A DNA stretch of 64,000 nucleotides from Tachypleus tridentatus (Eukaryota; Arthropoda; Merostomata; Xiphosura; Limulidae). The notes under the pieces were generated by a model. That model was not told the DNA's origin and made no database searches. It saw only the letters and a program-made list of their open reading frames with translations. Positions 46,101-61,100 of this stretch are shown in pieces (position 1 is the stretch's first letter; each line of letters starts with the position of its first letter). The stretch lies in the NCBI RefSeq assembly GCF_004210375.1, contig NC_134837.1, positions 162,915,310 to 162,979,309 of the forward strand. Reading direction: 5' to 3'. Made by a program: the position numbers and the translations under genes.

Positions 46101-49100
46101 ATTTTTAATAAATATTTTTACTAAAGATTTGTTTGTGAAAATAGAGAATGTTTTGTTACTAGTCTGAGTACAAAGTGATTTCATGTTATGATTAAAAAAA
46201 AATTATTCTTCATCCCACAAATCTCAAATATTGTTTGCATAATTACTAAATCCTTCTAAATACATTTCAAATGTTTGTTTCCAGTAAGACTATATTTTGC
46301 TTTTTTTTATCCTCTGTGTGGGGTCTGTCACTTAACCAACCTTGTAACCATCATAAAAAAACATTCGGAAATATAAATTTGTTTTTCATGCGAGAATGAT
46401 TACCTATTATAACATGAAAATACAAATGTTTAGTCTAAGTAGTTTAAGTCTCATAACAGTATATATTTACATATATATATTTATTATTTTTTATTATACT
46501 GACCTTTCAGTCATACCTAGCTAACATTACATGACTTGCATTGATATACTACATGTACACTTGGGTCATATATTTGTTACACTATTAGTTATTTCCAGAG
46601 CTTTAAATACCTGCCTCTTTTTTTGTCAAAGTCTACATAGGTGAGTTCAGTTACTTTAGAACACCCTTGTCACAACAAACATGCTCACTCTTTCAGCCAT
46701 GGGGGCATTATAATGTGATGGTCAATCCCACTATTCATTGTTAAAAGAGTAGCCCAAAAGTTGGCAGTGGGTGGTGATGACTAGCTGCCTTCCCTCTAGG
46801 CTTACACTACTAAATTGGGATTGGCTAGTGCAGATAGTCCTCGTGACTAATGTTACTTCCCAGGGTATACGTATCCAAAATCCTGAATTGATCTAGGATA
46901 ATGGGAAGTGGCATCCACCATGACATTGTGAGTACCTACTCTGATATGGGGTGTTCTGCTAAACCACTGAGGTTTTACTTATGGTAATTCTACACAACAT
47001 TCAAGTCTGATGCATGTACTATTATTGAAAAAGCTAGTAACAGAGTTGTGCTTTTGCCTACTTCTTTGGCTAGCATAATAAAACATAGGAGATCCTTGCT
47101 ATTAAACAGCTTCTAGCCATGGTAGACCATGGGAAATCCTCATCAATTAGAATCTGACTACTTGTGCTAGAACAAGTTGTCCCTTTACAGTGAGAAGTGG
47201 GACAAAGGTGGTTCTGTAGTGTAGAGCAGATCATCCTGCTTAATATTAATACACTACAATCTCCAAGTGAAGTTTGGACATATATTTCTGTACCATACTT
47301 CTTTATATGTATTTATTTCTCATTTTCCTGCTCTTGCAAGGGCTTGAACCCTCAGTTTCAGATGGCAGAGTAGATTTACAACTGTGATGTATTGCTCATA
47401 AACCCTACTTCCACAGCAGACAAGGAACTACAGATTGATGGTTGAGTAATGGTAATATAATTATTCATTTTGAATGTGTCCTATATGATGCCATCCTGCT
47501 ACAGCTGGCATGAAGCCCATAGTTGTCTGATAGTAGAGGTGCTGTGACCAGATACGTGTCACAAGAGTTCTTCCAAAGTTAGTTTTACCCTATAGAGACT
47601 TTATGGTTGAGGAGTTTTGCACACATGAGAATCTGAATGAATCTAAACCTCACTACACACATTAGATGTGCAACAGCTTGTGCAAATACTCAAAGGGTCA
47701 TGCACCAGTTTTACCCATCTTTGTGACACATTTTAAACCTTTTGCTTTTTCTGGACATAGATGAATAGCATACCCTGGATGAGATGAGATGCAGTTGCTC
47801 ACATGTGGCTCTATGGAGCCCCAGTCATCTGACATCATACTCCATGGGTTTTATTTAGACATTTTAAAAAGGAGGCTTGTCTGTGTAATTGTTGAAACAG
47901 TTCCTATACCAATATAGTGTGTGTATGGAAGCTGTGTGTGGAAATGAGTGGTCCTATTGGAAGCTAACATTTTTCTTAATTTAAAATTATTTTTTGATAG
48001 ACACCTCTGTACACATTCTCATCCATACTCCTCCCTTCCCCCTGTTTTGCCTCATCAAAGAATGAGGACTTTTACATGCAAATGTAGAAGAAAGACTTGT
48101 GCAAGGAGGTATATCACATTCCTATTGGTGGAGGGCTTAGCTTCATGATGCATCACCATGTGGGAGTGCGCATTTGTGTGTTTTCATGTTAATTTTAGCT
48201 GAATGTTTTCACAAGAATAGAGGCATGCAAGTCTTTCAGGTAGATAGGCATTATTTCAAGAAGAAAATATTTATTTGTGTAGAAAGATGTCTATTAGAAA
48301 TATTAGATGTCTGTTAAGAAAAATGGTAATCTTTTCTGGTCTTATTTGTTCTTATTTTTCAAGTTTTGATTATCCATCAGACATTCTTTATATTTTCAGT
48401 ATGTTCCAGTATTTTGCAACTTTATAAGATTAAACAGTGGACCTAAGATATGCATGTTGTGAAAGATTCATCCATCATGTACTTATTTCAAATGTCTCAA
48501 ATGCTTATAACTTTGAATTAATTCTTACAGCTTGATAAAACTCTTAGAGAGCTCAGTGTTTATGGAATACATTTTTTTCATAACATTACCATAATACAGT
48601 GTATTTTAATCAACTAACATAAGTGAATATATTGAACATATATAATGACTGCATATGTACACTTCATTCATGATGGTGTTTACATGTTGCATTTTAATTA
48701 GTAATTAGTAATTTTGTTTTATTTTGTTACAACACCCACTGTAAGGAACTGACTAAAACAGATTGGTGAATCATTCATTTCTTATTTAAAATGCATATAA
48801 AAACCTAACTATAATTGATGAGATTAATTACAATATTGATGGAATATTTTTTACATTACTTTTATATAACCATTGAAATCATGGAAGCTACAAACAGTTT
48901 AGTGCATAAATAGTTTAGAAATGCTCATTTTAAAAAACTGATGGAATCTTTATTCTTAACTTCATGTTGAAAATTTTTTTTGTAATTACAAAATGCAAAT
49001 TTAAGTCACTGACACAACCCTTTCCTACCTTATTTTGTACAATATATTAACATATAGGATGTCAGAGGTCTGTTCTAACCATCTGAGTGGTTGAATATTG

Positions 49101-52100
49101 CTTCAATCCAAGGAGATTTTAATGTTTTACATATTAAAACTAAATTTAGATACATAACTGTATGTAGTTGCAGTTTGAAGCCATATTGACTTTCAGGAAT
49201 TGTTAATGAGGGATTCAACTAAATACATTTACATGGATCAGGTGCAAGACCTAATCTCAATATATGCTGTACACACATCCACTTTAATAACATTCTATTT
49301 AAAATTGTGTTGTGGGACTTCCACTTTAGTGTAGCACTTAAGTTGTATTTAACCATAAAATTTTATATTTAGCAATGACTACATGATAGGTGAGTAAAAC
49401 TACCATTAACAGTTGAGGAACTTTTTTTCTGAGAAATAGCAGTTTTGTATGACCTATTTGTCAGTGAAAAAAAAAAACAAAAATTGAACCAGGAGTGTAT
49501 AAAGAGAATTAAGCATTTATTGGTACTGTTTGCATTAATTTATGTATATAGATTATGAATCACATTTGTTTTGTTTGTTTTTTTTAGTTTAAGGATTATT
49601 ATTACTGAATATTTATTGCTGTTATTTCTGTCATGTTCAAAAGTAGTTACAGTTTATGCTTTTTTCCAGTTCTTAAAATAGATTCGTATTTTATTTTTAT
49701 TTCTGTTAACATACTACAGAAGTGGTTAGGCATATTTTGATGTTTTTTTCAATACAGCTCACAAGCCCCAAGTTACTTGTTCCTTCCATATAGTATGACA
49801 TTTTCTTTTGAATGAAACAAACATTACAAATAAAAGTGGCATATTTCTTATTGATACTTTATTCTAAAACCCATGAAGGTCATTAAATATCTATATTGCT
49901 TGAAACCTTTTTTTGTTATCTCTCAGAAATAGTTGGACAGGTTCAGTTGAGAAAGTATGGAGACTTCATTCAAGAATATGCCTCTCAGTTGCAAGGAATT
50001 GAGCATGCTCTGGATGAAACTCTTAATGAATCATGGGATATGACATTTGATCCAGTGTCTCTTCAGGTCAGTTTATGAATTGATGCAACAGGATGTAGCA
50101 TTAAACTGATTACTAACATTGTATGAAAAGACACGTGTGTTTATTTTTTTACATTTACTACAGTTGTCAAGTTATACATGTAAGTCAGGACTTGTTTATA
50201 TTACCTTTTTGTTTATAACTAGTAACGTTTTGTGGTGTCACCACTACTACTGCCTGTAAGCATTTGATAATGCTGAAGATTTTAAAGAAGAATGATGTTT
50301 ATATCTGATGATCATCTTTCATTGGTTTTAAAACTTTTGCAGTCTGTTAGATATAATGTTTTATCTTAGAGTTAGTGTTTTGATAAGAAACTTTTGATTA
50401 ATAAGAATCAATTTGATTTCATGTTTTGTTCACACTTAACAATAGAAGAAATGTATTGTGTGGAATTATGGTGCATAATGCCTTACTTGTAAAATTATTG
50501 CAAAAATAAAAATTCTTGAGCAGTTTTTATGCATTAAAATTGATTAAATATTGTATTTTAAAGAGCAGTTATGTAAAATTGCATATATATCAGTAGAAAA
50601 AGCTTTTTAGAAATTTCTGTGCATTAGGTGTAAAAGTAACTTGATTTTGATTAACACGAGCACTTGATTAAATTTACAAACAAAATTCATAATGTATTCT
50701 TAAACTTAAGCATGCACATTGGTAAAACATCTTACCACTTGTTCTTTTTATATTGTTCCCTGCTGGTACAGCAGAAGTCTATAGATTTACAATGCTAAAA
50801 TTAGTGGTTCAATTCTTCTCGGTGGACTCATCAGATAGCTCAATGTGGCTTTGCTATAAGAAAAATACACACCTTTTTTATTACTCTGTAGTAGTCTGTG
50901 TGTGTTTTCTATGCTTAACCTGTAGTCTTCTGTATAATTTTTTAAAATAGTTGTTATTAAGATAAATAACATGTATTAATTATAAGTTTTATTACAAGTG
51001 CTTTCATTAAAACATTTTTGCATGATAATATATATTGATCAAAAACTACATTTTTGAAAATTTCACTTGCATTTTGTTTAATATGAATCATCCTTTCAAA
51101 CTCTAGAGATACAACTTAAGATTTATATTGACCTGTGTATAAAACCAAATAGTAAGTTATTTTAATAAGCCACCAGTACACTAAGTCAACATGTTTGTAT
51201 TTACCACACTAAAAGTTATTAATTAAGAAGTGAAATAAAATACTGAAATGCTCAGAAAGTTACAGAATTGACTATGAGTCTAAAGTAATGGCTGAACTTT
51301 ATGTGTAGTTTGTTACTTAAAATATACAGCCATCTAAAAAAAATCTGAAACGTAAATAAGAGTAGGCAATTAGATTTTGAACTTTAGCAATGTCCCCTGC
51401 TAGTACAGTGGTGAGTCTATGGATTTTCAATGCTAAAGTCCAGGGGTTCAATTACCCTCAGTGGACTCAGTAAATAGCCTGATGTGGCTTTGCTATAAGA
51501 AGACACACACACTTTAACAATATTATTTTGTAATGACCAACTTTTGAGCTCATAATCTCAGTAATTCAGATGTGTTACTTCCCTCCTCTTACAGTATTAG
51601 CTTTTCCTGTTTTGTGCTGTTTCTGTATGCAAAAATTTGTGTAATGCATGTCACAAGCATTTTGCACCTCCCTATTCGAATGAAAGATACCAAGATGTCT
51701 CTCATGCAAATCATCATGTGTCATTTTTCCACCAATTGGAGAACTCAACAATTACATATTCATGTGACTCTACGTGCCACTCCCAAACAACCATTTTTTA
51801 TTTGGCAGTGCTAGAGTTCAGACATTTTTCTTTTTGTTTCTTACTTCTTAAAGTGGTTTATCTTAATTCATTTTATTTCAAGGATTTTTTTCCACTTTAT
51901 TTTTGAAAGTGATTGATTTACACGTGTTTAGCTACATATGATTTTGCTTCTTTATTTGGTATCAAGCATGATTTCTGTAGTAAATGTCACCACTTTGGGT
52001 ACATCTTATTTATCTGATACAATACTTCAGACCACATGTGTGGGCAACCTGTTGAAGGATGTATTGACCTTTATTTGCAGAGAGATTGAATTTTACATGG

Positions 52101-55100
52101 ACAAACCTTGTCTCCTGCAGTTGCCCCTCTTCCATTTGAGCTTGACAAAGCTGATGAGGATTTTGACTGTTTGTTCCCCCCTCCCTGGAGTTTGTCATGC
52201 CAGTTCAAACCCTACCAGAGGATTCTATTAGGCCCTCATTGGCTTTCTCAGATTTCATTTCTCAGGTATTTGATGTTTTGTCTATTGCATCTGTTTCTTA
52301 TGACATGTCCTTCCCTCTTGCACGATTCTGCCTCCTAATCTTATTTAGTTTCCTCCTGTCCCCTGGTATTTGATAGCATTAGTATGCCTTATTCTCCATA
52401 GACTTCAGACTGCACATATCTGTACCAACAATTATTGGGTTCAGTTTGATCTGTTTGGGGTGGTGCAAATCTTCTAGTGATCTAACCTAATGCTCAGTAT
52501 TTCCTTCCTTGTCTTACCCTGATGATTCGTTTGTGGTTCCTTTCCTCAATCCATCTCCTCTCTAAGGCTCTTCACAGGAACCCCGAGGGATTTTTTGGGG
52601 ACATACTCTCCCTCTTCAATTCCATATTGGCTTGCCTGTCATCTTGAGATCTTTTGGGTCGTGATGCTATATTGTTGTGGACCAAGTTCATGTATTCTTA
52701 TCTACAAGACACTTGTTTGTTCCTCTTCCTCATTGTACCACTATTCATTGTTTTTCACGATGGTGCTTGGTAAACCAACAGTAGTTTAGGTAACTACCTG
52801 GAGGAAGCTTATCTTGCAACCTTTGTTCGTCAATGGATCTCTTTCATCTTTGATGTTTGGGTTCACCAAGTTTTTTCTTACCTTTTTTTACCTTGTTTTG
52901 CATGCCTGTTTCCTTTCTTCCTCCTTGAGATCCCTTGTCATGCCAACTTTATCCATTTATTACCTATGTTTGAGCTCATTGCCTTGTGCTCTTTGTTTCA
53001 TCTCTCTCTTAATGTGTATTTCCTTCTACTTTTGGACTGTGGGTAGTGTTGGTCGGATCTGTTAAATATTAGTGTCATTCACAGACTGCACCACCACACT
53101 TCTGCTTTATTTGGATCATTCTTTCCTTCTGAAGACCTTGGCAGCTCACAAAGATAACTCCTCCTTTTTGCTCAATTCTCTTCCCTTTGTTTCTCATCTA
53201 TACCATCGTCCTGATCCATATAAATTTCTGTGACATGTGCATGCCCATTGTTATTATGTTGTCTGCATGGATTCTTTCAGGGGTTTCTGTTCCCTTCTCT
53301 TTTTCCTGTGGCAGTCCTCTTCCTCTTGGGATCTTCCTATCTTTACTTGTTGTGTTCATCATTTAATCAAGTTGACTTATTCCTTTTTGTCCCCTTCCCA
53401 ATGTGCTTTTTCTGTGTTGAATTCCAGCATATCTGACATCTCACTTTAACCCTTACTTCTTATCTTCATTGGCCTTTGGAGGAGATCATGCATTTAGGCA
53501 TGTGGACCACCTCTCAGATATGTTTTGCCCATTACTTACATCACGAGCTCAAATAGCCCTTGTGTAGCTTTGCACAAAATTGAAAAAGAAACAAACAAAC
53601 AAAAACTTGCATGATGTTGCAGTTTCTGCTTCTTTGGGTTGTTGTCTACCACCTGTGACTGTACTTCAGACTTCATTGTGGCTATGCTTTCTTTTCTTTC
53701 AGGGACCCTTGCTTTTAATTTCATCTCTTGGATTCCACTCTGTGACAAATGGTGCCTGACCAGGTATTATGTACACATACAAACAAATCCACACTGTACA
53801 CCAGGTTGATTCATGTACTCTTTCCATGGCTCTGCACATTCACCTTCAAGATGAGGTGCTACTTGAGATCACTGGATAATCATTAACCTTGCAATATATG
53901 CTTCATAACTAGGGCTGTTCTGGACAATATATAGGGTTTTGTGGTAGCACATTGCATTATCTTGAGTGTAGCCATCTCTTCACACTCTCCAACTTTCTCT
54001 TCTCCCTTTTTCCCAGTTGTCCATCTTCTTCCCTTGATCATTCTCTCTGTGTAGTGGGTCATGGAGGATATATGTGAAGTGTTTACATTTCTGTTGTAAG
54101 CATGCCATCATTTTCTTGCAGTGAGGATGTTATTGGTGTTTTGGATCATTCTCCCAGTCTTGGAATCTGATATAATGTGATGGATTTGCCTTAGGCACCA
54201 CGTGTCATATTCTTGAATCTCTGGTACAGTACTTATCCTATGTTATACTCTGGAATTGGTGTTTTACTTACATCCCAAATTTTTGGCTTGAGATAAAGCC
54301 CAGTGTGATTCTTATCCTACCATTGCACCAATGTTTGTACCTAGCTCAGAGGTTTTGGATGTAGTTGACTTACCAAGTATGTTGCACTGTGCCCAAGCCA
54401 TTCTACAACATGGGAAACATCCTCCACTATCTATTTTATTCCATGGGATTGAGTTTCATTATTTATCCAATTGGGATCACTTTCCTGAGTTATCCTCTCT
54501 CATTTGGGTATGCTTCCTTACTTTTCTGCCATGTTTGTTCTTAGATAATCATGTGGAGGAGATAACCTGGTTCAGAAGTGATGAGGTGCCTCTCATCTGA
54601 TTATCTGATATGTTTCTCTCATCTGCAGAACTATCCCTTGGATGCTTTTATAGGGTATAGCCGTTCTCCCCTTGCACCAGTCTTTATTCATTTATTAGTG
54701 TGGGATTCTAGCTAAGAAGTTATAATTTTCCTGTACTGAAGATATATTTTTGATAAGTACTTTTCTCCATTCACTTTTCCTACCTTCCTCTTCACAATCT
54801 TTTGGCACTTAAGCCTTCTGCCAAAATTCAAAGTGATGGTTCAGTAGTAGTGCGTAGAGGGATTCACATGCATCATGTGATAGAAGTTCTCTTATATTGG
54901 TGGAGAATGATGTATGATGATTTGCATGAGAGACATGTTAGAATCTTTGAATCCAATTGGTGGGGGGCTTGTGTCATACATATGAAAAAAATTTTCATAT
55001 AGAGGGCATCACAAAATGGAAAAGGTTAATGTTGTAAGAGGAGGGAAGTACCCATTGGAAATAAATTTTCAGTATAAGAAAATTATAACTTTAATTCTTT

Positions 55101-58100
55101 TAATACATTATAGTATTATTTGTTTTGTACTTTCTTTTAACCCAGCTTAGTTTTGTCAGTTTATTCTAAAATATTGTAAAAGTAGTTGGTAGCCAGTTTG
55201 TATCTTTTTCTTCCTAATATCACCATCTCTTAAGATTTAAAGTTTTTTCTTAAAAATAAAATAGGGGAATTAAAAGTGCAGGCTTTTCTTTCCCAGTAAC
55301 TCAATGAAGAAGATACTGATGTTACATAACCTAGTATGTCTTATTTGTGAAAGCTATAGCTTTATTTGCTATTCTGTAAAATAGGTTTTCTTAAACTCAA
55401 CTTTAAAATCGAAAATAATTTATCCTTGTTACTAAAAATGACTGAGGACAAAAAGTAAAAGCGATAAATATATTTTCTCTTTCCATCATGTGACTTGACC
55501 TATCTTTTTAACAAATTATGGTGTGGATTCTTTCTTGATAGTTCCTTCCTTATGAAAGAACTACTCTTCTAGAACTTGTATCCACAGACAACAAAATCCT
55601 GAACAAAGTAATTACTGTATTTGCTCGTTTGTGTTGTGAAATCAAAGAGCTGTGTCATGAAGCAAAATCAAAGTTTTTCAATGCTCTACTTTTTTATGGA
55701 GAAGGAGGTTAGTATTAAACTGTTTTATTAACCTGTGATTTCGTTTTAGGATGATAGATGTGAGAAAGTTTATTATCAGAAATTTTGGCATGTTATTTTT
55801 TAAAAAATATGAAACTATTGTCTACGGTTTCTAATCCCTTTATTTTACATAATACCCAAAGGTTAAACCAACTCGAATAACAGAATATCCTTCATCTCAT
55901 TATGATCCATTTGTTGTGTTTAGGTATTAATGTAATTATCAGATGTAGGTGGAACATAACTGAATTAATCAAGTTAAGAATTAACCTAGTTTTGAGATGG
56001 TGTTTTACTGCTTATACAGTATTTTTGAAAATTTGGATTTGCCTAATTATGATTTTGTATTCCACTAACCAACAGTTTTTGACTTTTTCTTAATTCTTAA
56101 ACTTTTCAATATAATGTTAATTTTTAGAGGACTTTGCTAAACATTACATGAACATTTTTTTAATGCGAAGTTTTCCATTGATGAAAATAGTGATTTTATG
56201 TTGTAATTAGTCTTTAAACAAGAGACATTTTAAATCTAGAATTGAATCAAAATTATTTAAGAACAGGAAAAGTGCAGAAAAACAAAGTTTGTGCAAAATA
56301 ATCACTTGATTCAATGACAGAAAAAACTAAATATTTTAATATCTAATTGAGCCAGACATGACCAAGTGTATACAGAACTGTATACCAAAAGGTCCAACAT
56401 TTTAATTGTTCCTGTATTGCTCTGTAATTTCATTGTATAAATGTTATAGTTGTAATTGTCAATATCACATCTGATTTAATAGAAACTGGGATGTATAGTT
56501 GGCATATATTTCTAATTGGTTTACCTTACTCTGGTTAGCAATCCTAATTTAGAGATATCTGTGCCTCAACCCTAGGGTTTTCTGGCCTAATTGTTAAGTC
56601 CATTTATAATAAGCTGTGCCATTCACATTTAAAATACTGGTACTGTCTGTCTGCATGTTCACATTGAAAGTACCAATATTATCTCTCCATTGTTCATTTT
56701 AGAACCATCTGGTGGACTTCAGGAAGGAGAAGCTCAGGTTTACATTGGGCATATGATATCAGTAATGCAGGTAAAGTAAACAACATTGTATTTATTGTTG
56801 TTTTATAAACCAGTTCTATATCAGCTCACCAGATACAAGTGAGACTCTAATTAGTGGTATGATATTTTGCTCTTATAAAACTTGCATAATATCTGAAATT
56901 GTTATATTAATGTGTTTTGCCAATTCTCATGCAAAAATCCTTAATAGATACATTTCAGATTGTAGTTAAAATGAAATAACTTTAATTACAGATTATCACA
57001 GGTTTTGCACAGAGCTTATATACTGCATCATGCGTTTAGTAAAATAGAGATACTTTTGTGTAAAATCTGATTAAACTATCCTTTCATAACTGATGTAACT
57101 AATGTTTAATTCAATGTACATTTTACTTGTAATTGGGATGGAATAAAAGTTCTTTGTTTTTCCATTTAAAAATAGCTATAACCTGTCATTTTGCAACTGA
57201 TTTTAGCAAAATACTCAAGTCTTAACAACAATAAGGAAATATATCATAATGCTCAGATGGTCTAGTTGCTCCAAAATGAACTTCAGATTTCTCGATGATG
57301 AGAAACCCACTTGAAATAAAAATGCATCTCAGAACAGCTGTTATGGGTATTAACACATTTATTGATAAGCAGAGAACAATGCTTCTACCTTTCTAGATCA
57401 TCTTCAGGTTTATAGTAGAAGATGGACAGATCAAAACTGTGTCATATTCTTATACAAAAGCTTTATAGATGATTAACATCAGAAGTATTTTAAAGTGATG
57501 GTTTTGACAAAATGGCACATGTGAAAATGTTATTGTGACCACAAATAATCATACAAGGAAAAAAAAATGAAATTAATGTTACATACTTTTTTGAACAACA
57601 AGCTCATAATTTTCAATGTGAAAATGTTTTCTTTTGTTATTTTTGAATTAATAATATACTTTTTTAATTAGCTAAGAACTTCAGCTTTAAAACGTTTTTG
57701 ACAGACTAATGATGAATAATGTGTAAGTGTAATTATTGTTTATTAAATTACAGCATGAATTTTTAAAAGAAAATTTTCTTATATATAATTGTGAGAGGTG
57801 GTTATTTTAATCAGATTTATGTAACATAGTAAATTTAAATTTAGTTCTGTTTCATGATCCATAACTTTGTCATGGTGGTATAAACAAATAGAGATTTATT
57901 ATTATATAGTAATTTTATTTTTTCTTGAATTATAGATAAACTTCAAATGATTAATTGTTTAAAGTGGGAAGTGAATTGTTTCACCCTTTAGAAATGTTAC
58001 TTTTAAATGTTATATGCTATTATTTTTATGTTTTACTGTTTGTAAAATCTAAGAGAAGTATCTATAAAATAATATGTGCAGTCATTATTTCTTTCTTTTT

Positions 58101-61100
58101 GATAAGGAATTATCCTGCTTTATAAATCGATGCTACCTAGTTACCAAGAACCTAGTACATCAATTGGCATCGTTGTATTGTGGAAATAAAAATGGTCCAA
58201 CAGTTATTGATGTCACAGATGTTCACTTTCAGGTGAGATTATTATATGTTTTTTTTTTACTTGTAATTTCAAAAACTGTGTGTGTTCATGATTATGCAAT
58301 GAGATGTTTTTACAACTACTTTGCATATCTATTTTACTATGAAGTTAAGATTATTATATATGCATTCATAATTTTGCAACAAAAGAAAGTATTACCTTTA
58401 ACCTATTTTTTAGCTTAATTCCTTTGTTGTCAGGATATCTTTATCTAGGAGGTAAAAATCAAAATTAGTACTTTATTCTGGGGCATGACAAAATTTTGAG
58501 GTTTGTCTGGAAACTACACAAAATTTAAAGGGAATTAAACCATATTAAGATATTGCTACCAGTCTTTGAAATTTCACCCCCTGTGATGTTTGTGTTGTCC
58601 AGTGTACATCACACTTAAAATTAGTTACTCGGACAGACAAAAACTGTGTACTTGATACAAATCTCTCAAAAACATTTGAGGAAAAAAGGAAGAAAAACAC
58701 ATTTCTTGTACACAAATTTACTCTTGAATTGCTCAAAGCTGCTTGTATGTTTGCATATTACAGAAAACAACATTCATTTCCACAGCTTTTATGATAGTAC
58801 CATTCATTATGTTAGAGAATTTTTTTGTACTAATTGACCACCAAAAGAAGATACCGTTTTTGATTCTCGTGTATGGTGTAAAGCTAACTCTATTCTTCCA
58901 TGGGGATCACAATGAATCCTTTATGTCCTGGACCTACCTTAATGTTTCATTACTCTTCAAGAACTTTTTATTTTGTATTCACCTGTCTGGGTCCTTGTAG
59001 AGGAAGTCTGATTTTGAAAAAATGGAGACTATTGTCCATGATGAAGTTTTCCAGAGCTTCAGCCTCTGTCTCCAAATTCATTGACTTGATCATTGCTCTT
59101 TACTGAAGATTTGCTATTGATAGTGTATTTCTACTTTGTTACTGATTTAATGGTTTAAAGTATTAAGTATGGAAACAATATAAAGGAAAATACCTTAAAT
59201 TTATGGATTTTTTTAAACCAATTTCGACTTATGATAATTTACTAAATGATGATATTGTAACAAAAAGTTAAAAATGAATAATACAAATTAATTACTGTTT
59301 TCATAAGCAACATAATTATATAAAGTAGCTTATCACGGAGTTACTATGCTCCCCATATTTTTTCTTCATATCTACAATCTTGATAACATTTAATTTGTAC
59401 AAATGACTAATGTAAGCATTTTTATCTTCAGAAATAATCTTTATGGTAACAGTAGGACTCCTATTTTTGTCTCTGTTGAAGGTTCCAGATTCAGTTTTTC
59501 TTAGGAGTTAGTAGTTTATATTTCTAATTTATGGTTTGAGCATCTAAACTTGCAAATTTTAGAAGTGTAATAGTGATAAATTATAGCTTGGATAATATTT
59601 TTAGTTTACTCATATGTATGTAGTCATGTTTATCATATTTCAACAATTGATGTTTGATAATTTTAAACTATTATTATGTGAAACAAGTATTAAGTTAAAA
59701 TAAATAGCTGAATTCTTCCATACCTTTTCACACAAACTAGTGTCTTTTTTAGTTTTAACTTTTGATTTCAACTTAATTTTTGTCTGTTGTTCAGCACATA
59801 TGTGAGTTTATTATTTATTTGTACTTTAACTGTTTGACACAGGGTAATATTACTTGTTTGAATGAAACTAAAGTTTTTTATGTATAGGTAGTCATACTTT
59901 ACAGTATTTTATTTCTAACCATTAACAGTTTTAAACTTATCATTTTTAATGAAACTTCGTGTAGAGGATGACATTTTGAGGTCTTCCACCTTCCTCGTCA
60001 TCCTTTACATTTGTGTTTCCACAACAGGCAGTTGCATCCATTCTACGAAGTTTCATCATGAATACTCTGCCTAAACAATCTATCAAAGAATAATTTATTT
60101 TTTTTTATTACTTAAACTGGAAATTAACAGTGCACAATTTTGACACATAGAAACACCACACTGTGTTGGCTAAACGTAGAGTAATACAGTTACAACAGAA
60201 AGTGTTCATACCCCTGGGTTGTGAGTAGTTTTTTCCTCATAACTTAAAAAGTATCATGATTAGGATAATGAAAGTATAGTATATTATAAATACTATACTA
60301 ATACAAATCTACATAAATTTTTATGTAAATTGAACACAAAATTGTTTATAAACAAATAACCAAACATAGATGGGGCAGAAAGTGTTCGTGCATCTACTTT
60401 AATGATCAGTTGTGTAGCCTTTCAGGTGAATTACTTGGCACAATCTCTCCTTGTAGCCCTCCATGATTGTGTGACAGTACTGGACTGGTATTTTTTTCCA
60501 TTCTTCTTTACAAAAGGCCTCCAACTCTTGGAAGTGTTTTGGATGATGCTGATGAACCCTGGTCTTCAACTCATGCCAAACGTTTTTCATTGGGTTGAGA
60601 TCAGGTAACTGTGATGGCCACTCCAGAACACTTATATGGTTCTTCTGCAACCAGGACTGCACATATTTCAATATGTGCTTAGGGTCATTGTCGTGCTGGA
60701 AGATCCAATGACGCCCAAGCCGCAAATTCCGAGCATCATTCTTGATACAAGTGCCTAATATATCAACGTTCTCTTATTTTTTCATGATTCTGTTGACGAG
60801 GTGAAGGCTGCCTACACCAGAAGAGCTGAAGGAACCCCATAGCATGATCGAACCACCTCCGTGTTTAACTGTAGGGACGGTGTTCTTTGGAAGATTTCGT
60901 TCCCCCTTCTTCCGGAAAATATTGCGAACATCATAGTGGCCGAAAAGCTCGATTTTAGTCTCGTCTGACCAAAGAATACTCTTCCAATAGGTATAGGGTT
61001 TATCTACATGCTTTCTTGCATACCTCAATTGTGCTTCTAAATGAACAGGCTTTAAATATGGAGTTCTACGATGACGGCATGCTTTGAACCCAGAAGAGCG

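Larger units (their letters stand above)
43174..49926 (+). other. WASHC4 intron 1
   Basis: 6.75 kb intron holding a possible plus-strand LINE tail (43945-44220), a SINE-B copy, CR1-like LINE sequence at 44540-45960, a dispersed-repeat copy (45972-46560), a SINE-A body (46676-46851), a less AT-rich block (46860-48190) and a second LINE 3' end (48690-49110). The last 800 bases before exon 2 show nothing I recognise. Confidence 0.85.
50067..55541 (+). other. WASHC4 intron 2
   Basis: 5.5 kb intron with two same-direction SINE-B copies and the broken DIRS-like element at 51576-55050. The remainder is plain AT-rich DNA. Confidence 0.85.
55708..58106 (+). other. WASHC4 introns 3 and 4
   Basis: Two short introns around exon 4. 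Intron 4 contains a repeat at 57285-57425 that matches the fold-back repeat in SNRPF intron 1. Nothing else is recognised. Confidence 0.85.

Noticed and set aside
46860-48190. Possible further DIRS-like copy
   Set aside because: A TATTGGTGGAGGGCTT run resembles part of the element at 51.6-55.0 kb, but no inverted ends or colinear similarity were found.
51576-55050. LTR element
   Set aside because: The terminal repeats are inverted, not direct.
58074-58418. 114-codon frame as a separate gene
   Set aside because: It is WASHC4 exon 5 plus read-through on both sides of clear splice sites.
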